Below are positions 1-5,858 of a stretch of 8,788 nt of DNA, one piece after another. The stretch spans positions 1-8,788 of the forward strand of contig JBEINZ010000131.1 in NCBI GenBank assembly GCA_040377825.1, written 5' to 3'. This DNA comes from JBEINZ01 sp040377825. Its GTDB lineage: Bacteria; Pseudomonadota; Alphaproteobacteria; Rhizobiales; Ancalomicrobiaceae. Below the pieces are notes generated by a model. It was not told the origin of the DNA. It made no database searches and saw only the letters and a list, made by a program, of their open reading frames with translations. A program made the translations under genes and the position numbers. Numbering within the stretch: the stretch's first letter is position 1; every line of letters begins with the position of its first letter.

Positions 1-1
1 C

Positions 2-37
2 GAGGACTACACGCACCGCGTTCGCCGGTGGCTATAG
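2..37 (+). CDS. Possible C-terminal tail of an upstream gene (partial)
   Basis: In the frame starting at base 2 the sequence reads EDYTHRVRRWL followed by TAG at 35-37. The charged, tryptophan-containing end and its orientation match the aldolase/kinase pair that follows, so this may be the last codons of another gene of the same operon. Eleven codons are too few to identify a family or to exclude chance. The stretch 38-189 that follows shows no gene I can support. Confidence 0.25.
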   Translation, partial: EDYTHRVRRWL

Positions 38-189
38 CCCATCTTTGATGTCCGCCGCGCCGCATCGGCCATTTCGGGTCCGGCCGACAGCGCGGATAAG
101 TTCCTCCCGCTGTCTGTTCTTTCCCTTGCGGTTCCCACGCGGCGGGAGCAATCTCCGGCCGTCTCGATCCCTCCATCACGGTGTTCCCA

Positions 190-1191
190 ATGACCAAGAG
201 CCTGGACCGGAAGCTGGAGCGCATTCGCGCCGGGCTTTACACGCCGTCCGATTTCATCATCGCCGACGCCAAGGACGGCGACATGGGTTTCGGGCTGACG
301 GCGCCGGGGCCGCGACGCGGAGCTCATGGCACATTTACCAATGATCTGAAAACCAAGGCAGAGTATCTCGACGCCATGCGCGCCATGGTGCGATCCGCCG
401 CGGTCGACATCATGCTGACCTCGGCCTCGGTTGCCGAGACCTTGGCGGGCGAGGGGCTCTATGACGAAAGCCCGGTCACCCCAGCGATCCGATTGAACGA
501 CACGACCGACATTTGGAATTGCCGGCACACGCGCTATCTTGCGGCGCCGTCGCGGCCGTTCCGCTCCGCCCGGCCGGCGCAAGCGCGGGCCTTCGCCGAT
601 CTCGGGCTTTACTCGGTCACCTTCTCCAACGATGTGGAGCGCGATCTCGCCTCGCTCGAGGCCTATGCCGAATTCCGGCAAGAGGCGACGGCGGCTGGAA
701 TGCGCCATTTCCTTGAGGTCTTCAATCCGAATCCGTTGCTCGACATCGGCGTACCCACCGGCGAAATCGGCAACTACGTCAATGATTGCATCGTGCGCGG
801 GCTCGCCGGCGTCGTCTCCGCGGAGCGGCCGGCCTTCTTGAAGATCGCCTATAACGGCCCCCGCGCCATGGAGGAACTGGCCGCTTACGATCCGTCGGGC
901 CTGATCGTCGGCATTCTCGGCGGGGCGAAGGGAACGACGCGCGACACGTTCGAGTTGATCTCGCAGGCCGAACGTCACGGCGCGCGCGTCGCGCTCTTCG
1001 GGCGGAAAATCAACTTGGCGGAATCACCCGATGATCTCGTCGCGCTGATGCGGCAGGTCGTCGCCGGCGCGATCAAGCCGGTGGATGCGGTCGACGCCTA
1101 TCATCATGCGCTTGCCAATCACGGCATTCGGCCGGACCGCGCGCTGGAGGACGATCGGCAAATCACCGATCCCGTGCTCGCCCATGGCTAA
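190..1191 (+). CDS. DeoC/FbaB-like class I aldolase family protein, substrate unknown
   Basis: The protein is 333 aa from the ATG at 190. A GTG at 181 would add three residues; neither start has a clear ribosome binding site, so the start is uncertain. The second half looks like a TIM-barrel class I (Schiff-base) aldolase. FLKIAYNG places Lys218 where the DeoC/LacD/FbaB group has its imine-forming lysine. It is followed by GILGGAKG (about 241-248) and by ARVALFGRKI with Gly271-Arg272, which resembles the phosphate-binding GRN segment of these aldolases. An earlier segment, FLEVFNPNP, may be another barrel strand. No signal peptide is visible, so it should be cytoplasmic. Its stop overlaps the start of a PfkB kinase, which suggests cleavage of a phosphorylated sugar or deoxysugar. 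The aldolase fold is an inference from motifs and the substrate is unknown; a lyase or epimerase of the same fold is possible. Confidence 0.72.
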   Translation: MTKSLDRKLERIRAGLYTPSDFIIADAKDGDMGFGLTAPGPRRGAHGTFTNDLKTKAEYLDAMRAMVRSAAVDIMLTSASVAETLAGEGLYDESPVTPAIRLNDTTDIWNCRHTRYLAAPSRPFRSARPAQARAFADLGLYSVTFSNDVERDLASLEAYAEFRQEATAAGMRHFLEVFNPNPLLDIGVPTGEIGNYVNDCIVRGLAGVVSAERPAFLKIAYNGPRAMEELAAYDPSGLIVGILGGAKGTTRDTFELISQAERHGARVALFGRKINLAESPDDLVALMRQVVAGAIKPVDAVDAYHHALANHGIRPDRALEDDRQITDPVLAHG

Positions 1192-2212
1192 GGGGCGCTC
1201 GGGCGTCATCGCCGCTGGGTCATGGCTGGTCGATCGTAACAAGACGATCGATGCTTGGCCGGCGGAAGAAACCGTCGCGGAGATCCTGGATGAACGGCAC
1301 GAGGGCGGCGGCGCTGGCTTCAACATGGCCGTTGATCTAAGACGCCTCGGCGCGACCTTCCCGATTGCTGCCATGGGGTTGATCGGCGACGACGCGGAAG
1401 GCCGGTTCCTCGTGGCCGCCGCGGCGGCCCACGGCATAGATACCGCAAAACTGTGCGTGACGAGCGATGCGCCGACCGCCGCGACCGACGTCATGTCTTC
1501 TCGCGCGACCGGCAAGCGGACGTTCTTCCATACCCAAGGCACGCATGCCCTGATGGGCCCCGACATTTTTGAGTTCGATGACAGCCGGGCGAAGTATCTC
1601 CATCTCGGCATGCCCTGCATCCATCGGCGTCTTGACGCCGCGAACGGCACGGACCCCAACGGTTGGGTCACGATCTTGAAGCGGGCGGGCGCGGCGGGGC
1701 TGAAGCGAAACATGGAGATCCCGTCCGTCTCCCGCGCACGGATCGCGGAGGTGGTTGGTCCTTGCCTGCCGCATCTCGATTTTTTGATCGTCAATGAATA
1801 CGAGATCGGCGCGCTTGCGGGCATCGAGACGGAGAGGGATGGTGTTGCTGATCCCGCCGCCTGTCGGCGCGCGGCGGAGCGGACAATCGCGCTCGGCGTT
1901 CGCGATCTGGCCGTCGTGCATTTTCCCGGCGGGGCCATCGCCGTCACCCGCGATGGCGACACCGTAGCGCAACCCTCTGTTCGTGTGCCGCCCTGCGTGA
2001 TCCAGGGCACAAACGGCGCCGGGGACGCCTTCGCCGCCGGATTGCTCTTGACGCTGCATGACGGTGGCGCCCTTTCCGATGGCCTCGTGCTTGGTCATGC
2101 CGCCGCCGCCGCCAGCCTTAGGGCGGTGTCGACGATCGGCGCGGTTGAAGCCGCTCATGCCTGCCGCGCGCTCGCGCAAGGTTGGGGCTGGCGAGACGAC
2201 TTCTCGGTTTGA
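1184..2212 (+). CDS. PfkB (ribokinase-like) family carbohydrate kinase
   Basis: A cytoplasmic kinase expected to transfer phosphate from ATP to a sugar hydroxyl. The protein is 342 aa from the ATG at 1184, a normal length for PfkB enzymes. The N-terminal signature is clear: GGGAGFN (41-47) followed by MAVDLRRLGA and GLIGDDAEG. FLIVNEYE matches the NExE region. The C-terminal signature is GTNGAGDAF with catalytic-base Asp281 and the GAGD anion hole; the usual aspartate before the threonines (DTTGAGD) is replaced by Gly. The ATG lies inside the end of the aldolase gene (ATGGCTAA, 8-nt overlap), which implies translational coupling. The reading frame is open upstream to 1085, but that part is antisense-like overlap and is not needed. 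The substrate cannot be read from sequence; ketohexose, deoxygluconate or aminosugar kinases are all possible. The gene ends 5 bp before the convergent YdeI-like pseudogene. Confidence 0.88.
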   Translation: MAKGRSGVIAAGSWLVDRNKTIDAWPAEETVAEILDERHEGGGAGFNMAVDLRRLGATFPIAAMGLIGDDAEGRFLVAAAAAHGIDTAKLCVTSDAPTAATDVMSSRATGKRTFFHTQGTHALMGPDIFEFDDSRAKYLHLGMPCIHRRLDAANGTDPNGWVTILKRAGAAGLKRNMEIPSVSRARIAEVVGPCLPHLDFLIVNEYEIGALAGIETERDGVADPAACRRAAERTIALGVRDLAVVHFPGGAIAVTRDGDTVAQPSVRVPPCVIQGTNGAGDAFAAGLLLTLHDGGALSDGLVLGHAAAAASLRAVSTIGAVEAAHACRALAQGWGWRDDFSV

Positions 2213-2217
2213 GACAG

Positions 2218-2801
2218 TCAATCCGCGCGGCCGCGATTGCGGCCCACCGGATGATTGGCCTTAATGTTCTCAGCCGCGAGCCGGGCGGTTTCCTGAACGC
2301 GAGCGGCGCGTGTCTCGGTGCGTTTGGCCGATTTTATCCATTCGAGGATCCCTCGCCGGGACGAGCGACTGAAAGCGGCGAAATAGCGCTCGGTCTCGGG
2401 CCGTGCGGCGAGCGCGGCCGCAAGATCCGGCGGCACTTCCAGCATCTCGACGTCATCGAGAATGGTCCAAGTGCCATCGGCGCGGGCTGCCTCAATAGCG
2501 GCCATCTCGGCCGGCATCATCAGCCCGGTGGCAATCATGCGTTCCGCGCGTGCCTTGTTGATCGCGGACCATGCACTTCCCGAACGTCTCGGCGAGAGAC
2601 GGAGCATGGTGCGGGTCTCGTCAAGCTTGCGCGGCAACTATCGATCCAGCCGAGGCAAATCGCCTCTTCAACGATATAGACGGTCGACACGTGTAGGCCG
2701 CCGCTCGATTTGCGCAACGTCACAAGCTAGATGCTTTCCGTCTGCCGATGGTTCTCGACGAGCTTGGCCCGCCACATGGCGCGGCGCTTTATCTCGACCA
2801 T
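2218..2801 (-). pseudogene. YdeI/OmpD-associated family protein, disrupted by nonsense codon and frameshift
   Basis: Three reverse-strand segments join into one YdeI/OmpD-associated (bacteriocin-protection-like) protein. The first runs from ATG 2801 (MVEIKRRAMWRAKLVENH) to TESI, then TAG at 2729-2727 where the family has Trp (IWLVT). The second resumes as LVTLRKSSGG and reaches VEEAICLGWIDS. A missing base near 2635-2639 then shifts the frame, and the third continues LPRKLDETRTMLRLSPRR, SAWSAINKARAERMI, VPPDLAAAL and SSRRGILEWI to the stop at 2218. With one base restored and TAG read as Trp, the product would be about 194 aa, the usual family length. No good ribosome binding site precedes 2801. 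The 139-aa open frame from a TTG at 2637 is only the C-terminal piece. Two independent lesions favour true decay over a sequencing error. The role of the family is poorly defined. Confidence 0.85.
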
Positions 2802-2864
2802 CTGATGGTCTGGCTTCACGGCGAAGACCTTCACCGGTAGAATTTGCGGCGAAACAACCTTCAG

Positions 2865-3335
2865 TTACAACGCTCGGTTGTGCGCTTCGTTGGAAACGTC
2901 GCCGCAGGCATCGGCGATGACGTAAACGTCGAAGCCCTGATCAAGGGCCGAGACTGCCGGTCCAACAATACAAACCGACGTCCATAAGCCTGCAAGGACG
3001 ATCTTCGACTTGCCGATCGCATTGACCTTGTCGGTGATGCGGCCGTCTTCCCAGCTGTTCATTGACGTGCGGTCGATTATTTCCGCCGTTGGAAATACCT
3101 CGCGTATTTCGTCGAACATCGGCCCAGAGAATGTCTTCTCGGCCACGGTCGTCAAAACCGTGGAGACCCCGAAACCCGCAGCGGCCTTGGCGACCATTGC
3201 AGCATTATTTCGTAGGGAAACCGGATCGATCGAATTCGTCGCAAACGCCATCTGGGGCTGATGGTCAATCATGATGAGCGTGTGGTTTTTCGGGTCGAGG
3301 AGCGATTTTCCCGGCGTCGATGTTGCTTGAGCCAT
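2865..3335 (-). CDS. Isochorismatase-family hydrolase (YcaC type), C-terminally truncated
   Basis: This is a cysteine hydrolase of the isochorismatase superfamily, closest in feel to E. coli YcaC. The start is the ATG at 3335, preceded by AGGA about nine bases upstream; the frame is open to 3506, but the extra residues look non-coding. The protein has 156 aa. LIMIDHQPQM supplies Asp24, Arg89 (IIDRTSMNSWED) sits at the YcaC Arg84 position, and TSVCIVGPAVSAL supplies nucleophile Cys122. GFDVYVIADACGD is also typical. Family members are about 200-215 aa, but this one stops right after SNEAHNRAL, so the last 50-60 residues (helix and final strand) are missing. The YdeI-like pseudogene follows 63 bp downstream on the same strand, so the tail was probably deleted in a rearrangement. 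The triad is intact, but folding is doubtful and it may be a pseudogene. The natural substrate is unknown. Confidence 0.75.
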   Translation of the reverse strand: MAQATSTPGKSLLDPKNHTLIMIDHQPQMAFATNSIDPVSLRNNAAMVAKAAAGFGVSTVLTTVAEKTFSGPMFDEIREVFPTAEIIDRTSMNSWEDGRITDKVNAIGKSKIVLAGLWTSVCIVGPAVSALDQGFDVYVIADACGDVSNEAHNRAL

Positions 3336-3830
3336 GACACAAATCCTGTCTCTGTTCAGCGGTATGAGGCTATGAATTTCAATCTTAGAATGTTTTTTGC
3401 TTACAAGTTGTCTTACAATGAATAAGCGTAGAACATAGCAAGGGCCATTTTTGGGTGTCGTGAAAGGCTTTATTTTTTTGCAACGGAATCGATGATTGGA
3501 TCTCATTGCAATCGAATACTATCCTCTGCGGTTAGCTACTCCCAGTTTCTGAATTTCGCCAGCCGCAGGCCTGCCCCGTATCATTCGCGTCATGCCGTAT
3601 AGACTTTCAATACTTGACTCGGCCTTCGGGCGGGAGGGTCTTGCCCGAGATAAGCCCCCGGTCGTTATGCCGTCCATCGTATCGGTCAATGCCGTCGGGA
3701 ACTTGCGGAGCGATGGGCCATTGTTAAGGGCGCGCGGTCTTGAGCCAAACATCGCCGAAATAGGCGAAGAGCGCCCATGACAAAGGCCGGGAAAAGCAGT
3801 GCGAAGTTGATCGTGTTGGGAACCCGATCT
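3336..3830. other. Intergenic stretch without a supportable gene
   Basis: Between the isochorismatase start and the first palindromic repeat there are short open frames on both strands (reverse 3519-3752, forward 3592-3780), but none has a ribosome binding site or a recognisable domain. On the reverse strand, 3724-3823 reads as a hydrophobic peptide in one frame (FALLFPAFVMGAL) and, one base shifted, as WALFAYFGDVWLKTARP before TAA. That could be the worn-out end of a membrane-protein gene, but this is weak. The part 3370-3520 is A+T-rich. Confidence 0.4.
3400..3418. repeat. Short direct repeat CTTACAA x2, possible operator upstream of the isochorismatase gene
   Basis: CTTACAA occurs at 3400-3406 and again at 3412-3418, a 12-bp period, inside an A+T-rich patch that stands out from its GC-rich surroundings. 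It lies 65-83 bp upstream of the reverse-strand isochorismatase start, where a promoter or regulator site would be expected. No clear -35/-10 pair could be assigned, and the repeat is short enough to be chance. Confidence 0.3.
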
Positions 3831-3870
3831 TAGAGCATTTCTCGATCGGATGTGTACATCCGATTGTCAA
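3831..3870. repeat. Dispersed palindromic intergenic repeat, copy A
   Basis: It begins TAGAGCATTT and contains an 11-bp stem (3843-3853 with 3856-3866, one G-T pair, two-base loop). It aligns without gaps to 7206-7245 at about 31 of 40 positions. Most differences fall between the two ATCGGAT/ATCCGAT arms while the arms themselves are conserved, which points to selection on structure or to common descent of a repeat family. It lies 45 bp before the HPF-like gene, possibly within its leader. Only the first 40 bp of the longer copy B are matched. Confidence 0.72.
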
Positions 3871-3872
3871 AT

Positions 3873-3889
3873 GCCGGCTCAAGGCCGGC
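3873..3889 (+). promoter_or_regulatory. Small GC-rich hairpin in the leader of the HPF-like gene
   Basis: GCCGGC at 3873-3878 and GCCGGC at 3884-3889 flank a five-base loop (TCAAG), giving a 6-bp all-GC stem directly after palindromic copy A and 25 bp before the start codon. Two adjacent hairpins in a short leader could affect translation or mRNA stability. No run of T follows, so it is not a classical terminator. Its function is unknown. Confidence 0.4.
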
Positions 3890-3914
3890 CTTCGCGCTAA
3901 TTCGGGAGAACGTG

Positions 3915-4481
3915 ATGGAAACGGCGGCCGAAATCGACTTCCTGGGCATGGAACCCGAACCGCGCCCGCGACAACTCGTGCATGAGGAACTGGACATGCT
4001 CGAGCGCCGTTTCGGTCGGATCACCGCGGCCCGTGTGGTGGTGAAGTCGCCGAGCGAGCATCACCGCAGCGGCGGGCTCTACGAAGTGAACATTCACCTC
4101 CTACTGCCCGGTGGTCGCGCGGTGGAGGTCGCGCGAACCGCGACCGAGGACGAACGGCATGCCGACATCCATTTTGCCATCCACGATGCATTCAGACGCG
4201 CCCGTCGCCGCCTGCAGGACAATGTGCGCCGCATGCGTGGGAAGGTTAAGTCGCATGAGCCTTCCCCGGTCGGCACGGTGGTACGACTAGACCAAGCCTC
4301 GGGCTTTGGATTCTTACAAACGCGCGATGGCCGCGAAATCTATTTCAATGCCCACAGCGTTCTCGATGACGGCTTCCGGACGTTGGAGCTTGGTGCGCGG
4401 GTCTACTTTCATGAGGAGGAAGGCGAGAAGGGAGCACAGGCGAGCACCGTGAGGATCATGGGTAAGCACGGCCTTTTGTGA
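3915..4481 (+). CDS. HPF/RaiA-like ribosome-associated protein with C-terminal cold-shock domain
   Basis: The start is the ATG at 3915, preceded by GGGAGAA with a 6-base gap; the open frame reaches back to 3852, but that part overlaps the palindromic repeat. The protein has 188 aa. Residues 1 to about 105 resemble the hibernation-promoting factor/RaiA fold: an acidic start, a strand AARVVVKSP, YEVNIHLLLPGG, then a basic helix AIHDAFRRARRRLQDNVRRM. Residues about 114-188 are a cold-shock OB fold: GTVVRLDQASGFGFLQ carries RNP1 (SGFGFL, 129-134), EIYFNAHSV is the RNP2 equivalent, and GFRTLELGARVYFHEEEGEKG matches the later strands. HPF proteins bind the small ribosomal subunit and silence ribosomes in stress or stationary phase; the cold-shock domain should add single-stranded RNA binding. 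Classical long HPF carries a different C-terminal dimerisation domain. The role in ribosome hibernation is inferred from the family. Confidence 0.88.
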   Translation: METAAEIDFLGMEPEPRPRQLVHEELDMLERRFGRITAARVVVKSPSEHHRSGGLYEVNIHLLLPGGRAVEVARTATEDERHADIHFAIHDAFRRARRRLQDNVRRMRGKVKSHEPSPVGTVVRLDQASGFGFLQTRDGREIYFNAHSVLDDGFRTLELGARVYFHEEEGEKGAQASTVRIMGKHGLL

Positions 4482-4484
4482 GGA

Positions 4485-4760
4485 GTGGCGATCAATGCCG
4501 CGCTTGTTACGAGAGCATTGCTGATCGCCTTGACTGGCCCCGAGCCCGACGCGGCCTTATCGGCGATCTTGGAAAACAGAGCCGCCGCAGGCGTTTACAG
4601 GGTGGACATCGAAGTCAAGAAAGGCAGTGAGCGGGTCCGGCCTCAATCTACTTTTGCCAGATCGTATCCACGAATGGCCAGCCTGTATGGCAGGAGCGTC
4701 GGCAGGCCAGCCAAACCCGCGCCCAATCGCTCGACGGCCGATAGGATGGCGCCACCATAA
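4485..4760 (+). CDS. Candidate small protein of unknown function downstream of the HPF-like gene
   Basis: A GTG at 4485, three bases after the HPF-like stop, opens a 91-aa frame. The first 50 or so residues (MAINAALVTRALLIAL, then AALSAILENR and YRVDIEVKKGSER) read like a plausible short alpha/beta protein, and GAGGAG overlaps the start region. The rest runs antisense through the last 118 bp of the LacI-type gene, where coding is unlikely. It could be a translationally coupled small gene, a decayed remnant, or chance in GC-rich DNA. I do not recognise a family. Confidence 0.25.
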   Translation: MAINAALVTRALLIALTGPEPDAALSAILENRAAAGVYRVDIEVKKGSERVRPQSTFARSYPRMASLYGRSVGRPAKPAPNRSTADRMAPP

Positions 4761-5710
4761 GCCTCATAGGGTATGCCGACCGACGTCAGCCAGGGCGCGA
4801 TCCAATCGTTCAGCGGACTGTCGTCGAACCCCGTGACGAGGCAATGATCGGGGACCTTGACACCCTCCTCGCCCAACCGCCGATATACCCCATAGGCAAT
4901 TAGATCGGACAAGCAAACGATGGCGTCGGGCCGTTCCCCGTGGTTTGCCGCGAGGAGCTTCGAGGCGGCCTCATGTCCGATGCGCAGATGGTCGAGCGCG
5001 TCTGAGGCAATGCGTCGGATGGAAGCCGGGTCGCCGCCGGACGAAAACCAAGCGTTCAGAAAGCCGTCAATCCGATCCGCCGTCGCCGACGACGTCCGCG
5101 CCGAATGAACGAGCCCAACGAAGCGAGCGCCGCGCCGGCGCACGATCTCTGCGACGGCCGCGCCGGCCGCGCGGTTGTCGATGCCGACGAACGGCGCCGG
5201 ACCGGCGCTCGGCTCCGGCGGCGCGCGGCGATTGACGAAAACGAGTGGTTCGCCGGCGCTGCGAAACGCGGAAAGCTCGCGGCTCGGCACTGCGCCGAGA
5301 AGCACGATCGCTCGTGCGAATTGCGCGCGCATTTCAAGCAGATACTCGTCCTGAAGTTCGGGGCGGTCATGCGTGTCGCACAGCACCATCACCAATCCGG
5401 CCCAGCGCAAAGCGGCTTCGGTTGACGCAGCGATCGCCGCCATGGCCGGGTTGGCGAGATTGGCTGCAAGCACGGCGACCAACCTGCTTTCGCCCCGCCG
5501 CAACGCGCGCCCGACGCTGCCAGGACGGTATCCCAGTTCCGCTATTGCTCGATGAACGCGCTCAACGGTTTCAGACGAAGCCTTATTGGCCACGCCATTC
5601 ACGACGCGCGATACCGTTGCGATCGAAACGCCAGCGCGGACCGCAACATCCGAAATGGATGCGGACCTTGTAGCGTATTTACGCAAGGGATGAGCATTTC
5701 GTTCCGTCAT
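4643..5710 (-). CDS. LacI/GalR-family transcriptional regulator
   Basis: The start is the ATG at 5710, with a strong GAGGAAG ribosome binding site just upstream; the frame stays open to 5914, but that would run through the divergent promoter region and into the neighbouring gene. The protein has 355 aa, typical of the family. An N-terminal LacI helix-turn-helix is plain (ISDVAVRAGVSIATVSRVVNG, residues 19-39), followed by RVHRAIAELGYRP and the hinge region GRALRRGES. The rest is the periplasmic-binding-protein-like effector domain: VGIDNRAAGAAVAEIV, DAIVCLSDLIAYGVY, VPDHCLVTGFDDSPLN and PWLTSVGIPYE are all signature segments. It is divergent from the carbohydrate ABC genes with 148 bp between starts, so it most likely represses that operon, and perhaps itself, and is released by the imported sugar or a derivative. 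The effector cannot be named from sequence. Confidence 0.93.
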   Translation of the reverse strand: MTERNAHPLRKYATRSASISDVAVRAGVSIATVSRVVNGVANKASSETVERVHRAIAELGYRPGSVGRALRRGESRLVAVLAANLANPAMAAIAASTEAALRWAGLVMVLCDTHDRPELQDEYLLEMRAQFARAIVLLGAVPSRELSAFRSAGEPLVFVNRRAPPEPSAGPAPFVGIDNRAAGAAVAEIVRRRGARFVGLVHSARTSSATADRIDGFLNAWFSSGGDPASIRRIASDALDHLRIGHEAASKLLAANHGERPDAIVCLSDLIAYGVYRRLGEEGVKVPDHCLVTGFDDSPLNDWIAPWLTSVGIPYEAYGGAILSAVERLGAGLAGLPTLLPYRLAIRGYDLAKVD

Positions 5711-5756
5711 CGCCTTCCTCGACGCTCGAAAATCGGTTCCTTCCGACGGAATCGAT

Positions 5757-5785
5757 TTGCGAACTTCCTCTACCTCGGATAGGCT
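5757..5785 (+). promoter_or_regulatory. Putative sigma-70-type promoter for the ABC transporter operon
   Basis: TTGCGA (5757-5762), a 17-bp spacer, and TAGGCT (5780-5785) form a weak but correctly spaced -35/-10 pair. They would place the transcription start near 5792, at the edge of the LacI-type operator and about 65 bp before the binding-protein start codon. The assignment is by pattern only. Confidence 0.4.
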
Positions 5786-5790
5786 TTCAA

Positions 5791-5804
5791 GGTAAACGTT
5801 TTCC
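5791..5804. promoter_or_regulatory. LacI/GalR-type operator in the divergent intergenic region
   Basis: GGTAAACGTTTTCC is an inverted repeat with the central AAACGTTT core seen in many LacI/GalR/PurR-type operators; six of seven mirrored pairs match, with only 5793/5802 unpaired. It sits between the repressor gene and the binding-protein gene, right where the inferred start of transcription falls, so binding should block the transporter promoter. It is 81 bp from the repressor start codon and could also give autoregulation. Confidence 0.7.
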
Positions 5805-5858
5805 CAATCCAAGGCGAGCCCCGAGCTCGCTCCGAGGAAACGCACGGGAGGAAGCCTC

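Noticed and set aside
7..978. Long reverse-strand open frame opposite the aldolase-like gene
   Set aside because: High-GC antisense shadow; arginine/glycine-rich with no recognisable domain, whereas the forward frame has clear aldolase motifs.
1024..2221. Two long reverse-strand frames opposite the PfkB kinase
   Set aside because: Both are antisense to an unmistakable kinase and have no family features or ribosome binding site.
3460..3480. T-rich stretch that could end an intrinsic terminator
   Set aside because: The only stem before the T-run is three base pairs, and no forward gene ends nearby.
3592..3780. Forward frame beginning MPYRLSILD, reminiscent of LLM-class flavin oxidoreductase N-termini
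   Set aside because: Only the first eight or so residues fit; nothing after them matches, and there is no ribosome binding site.
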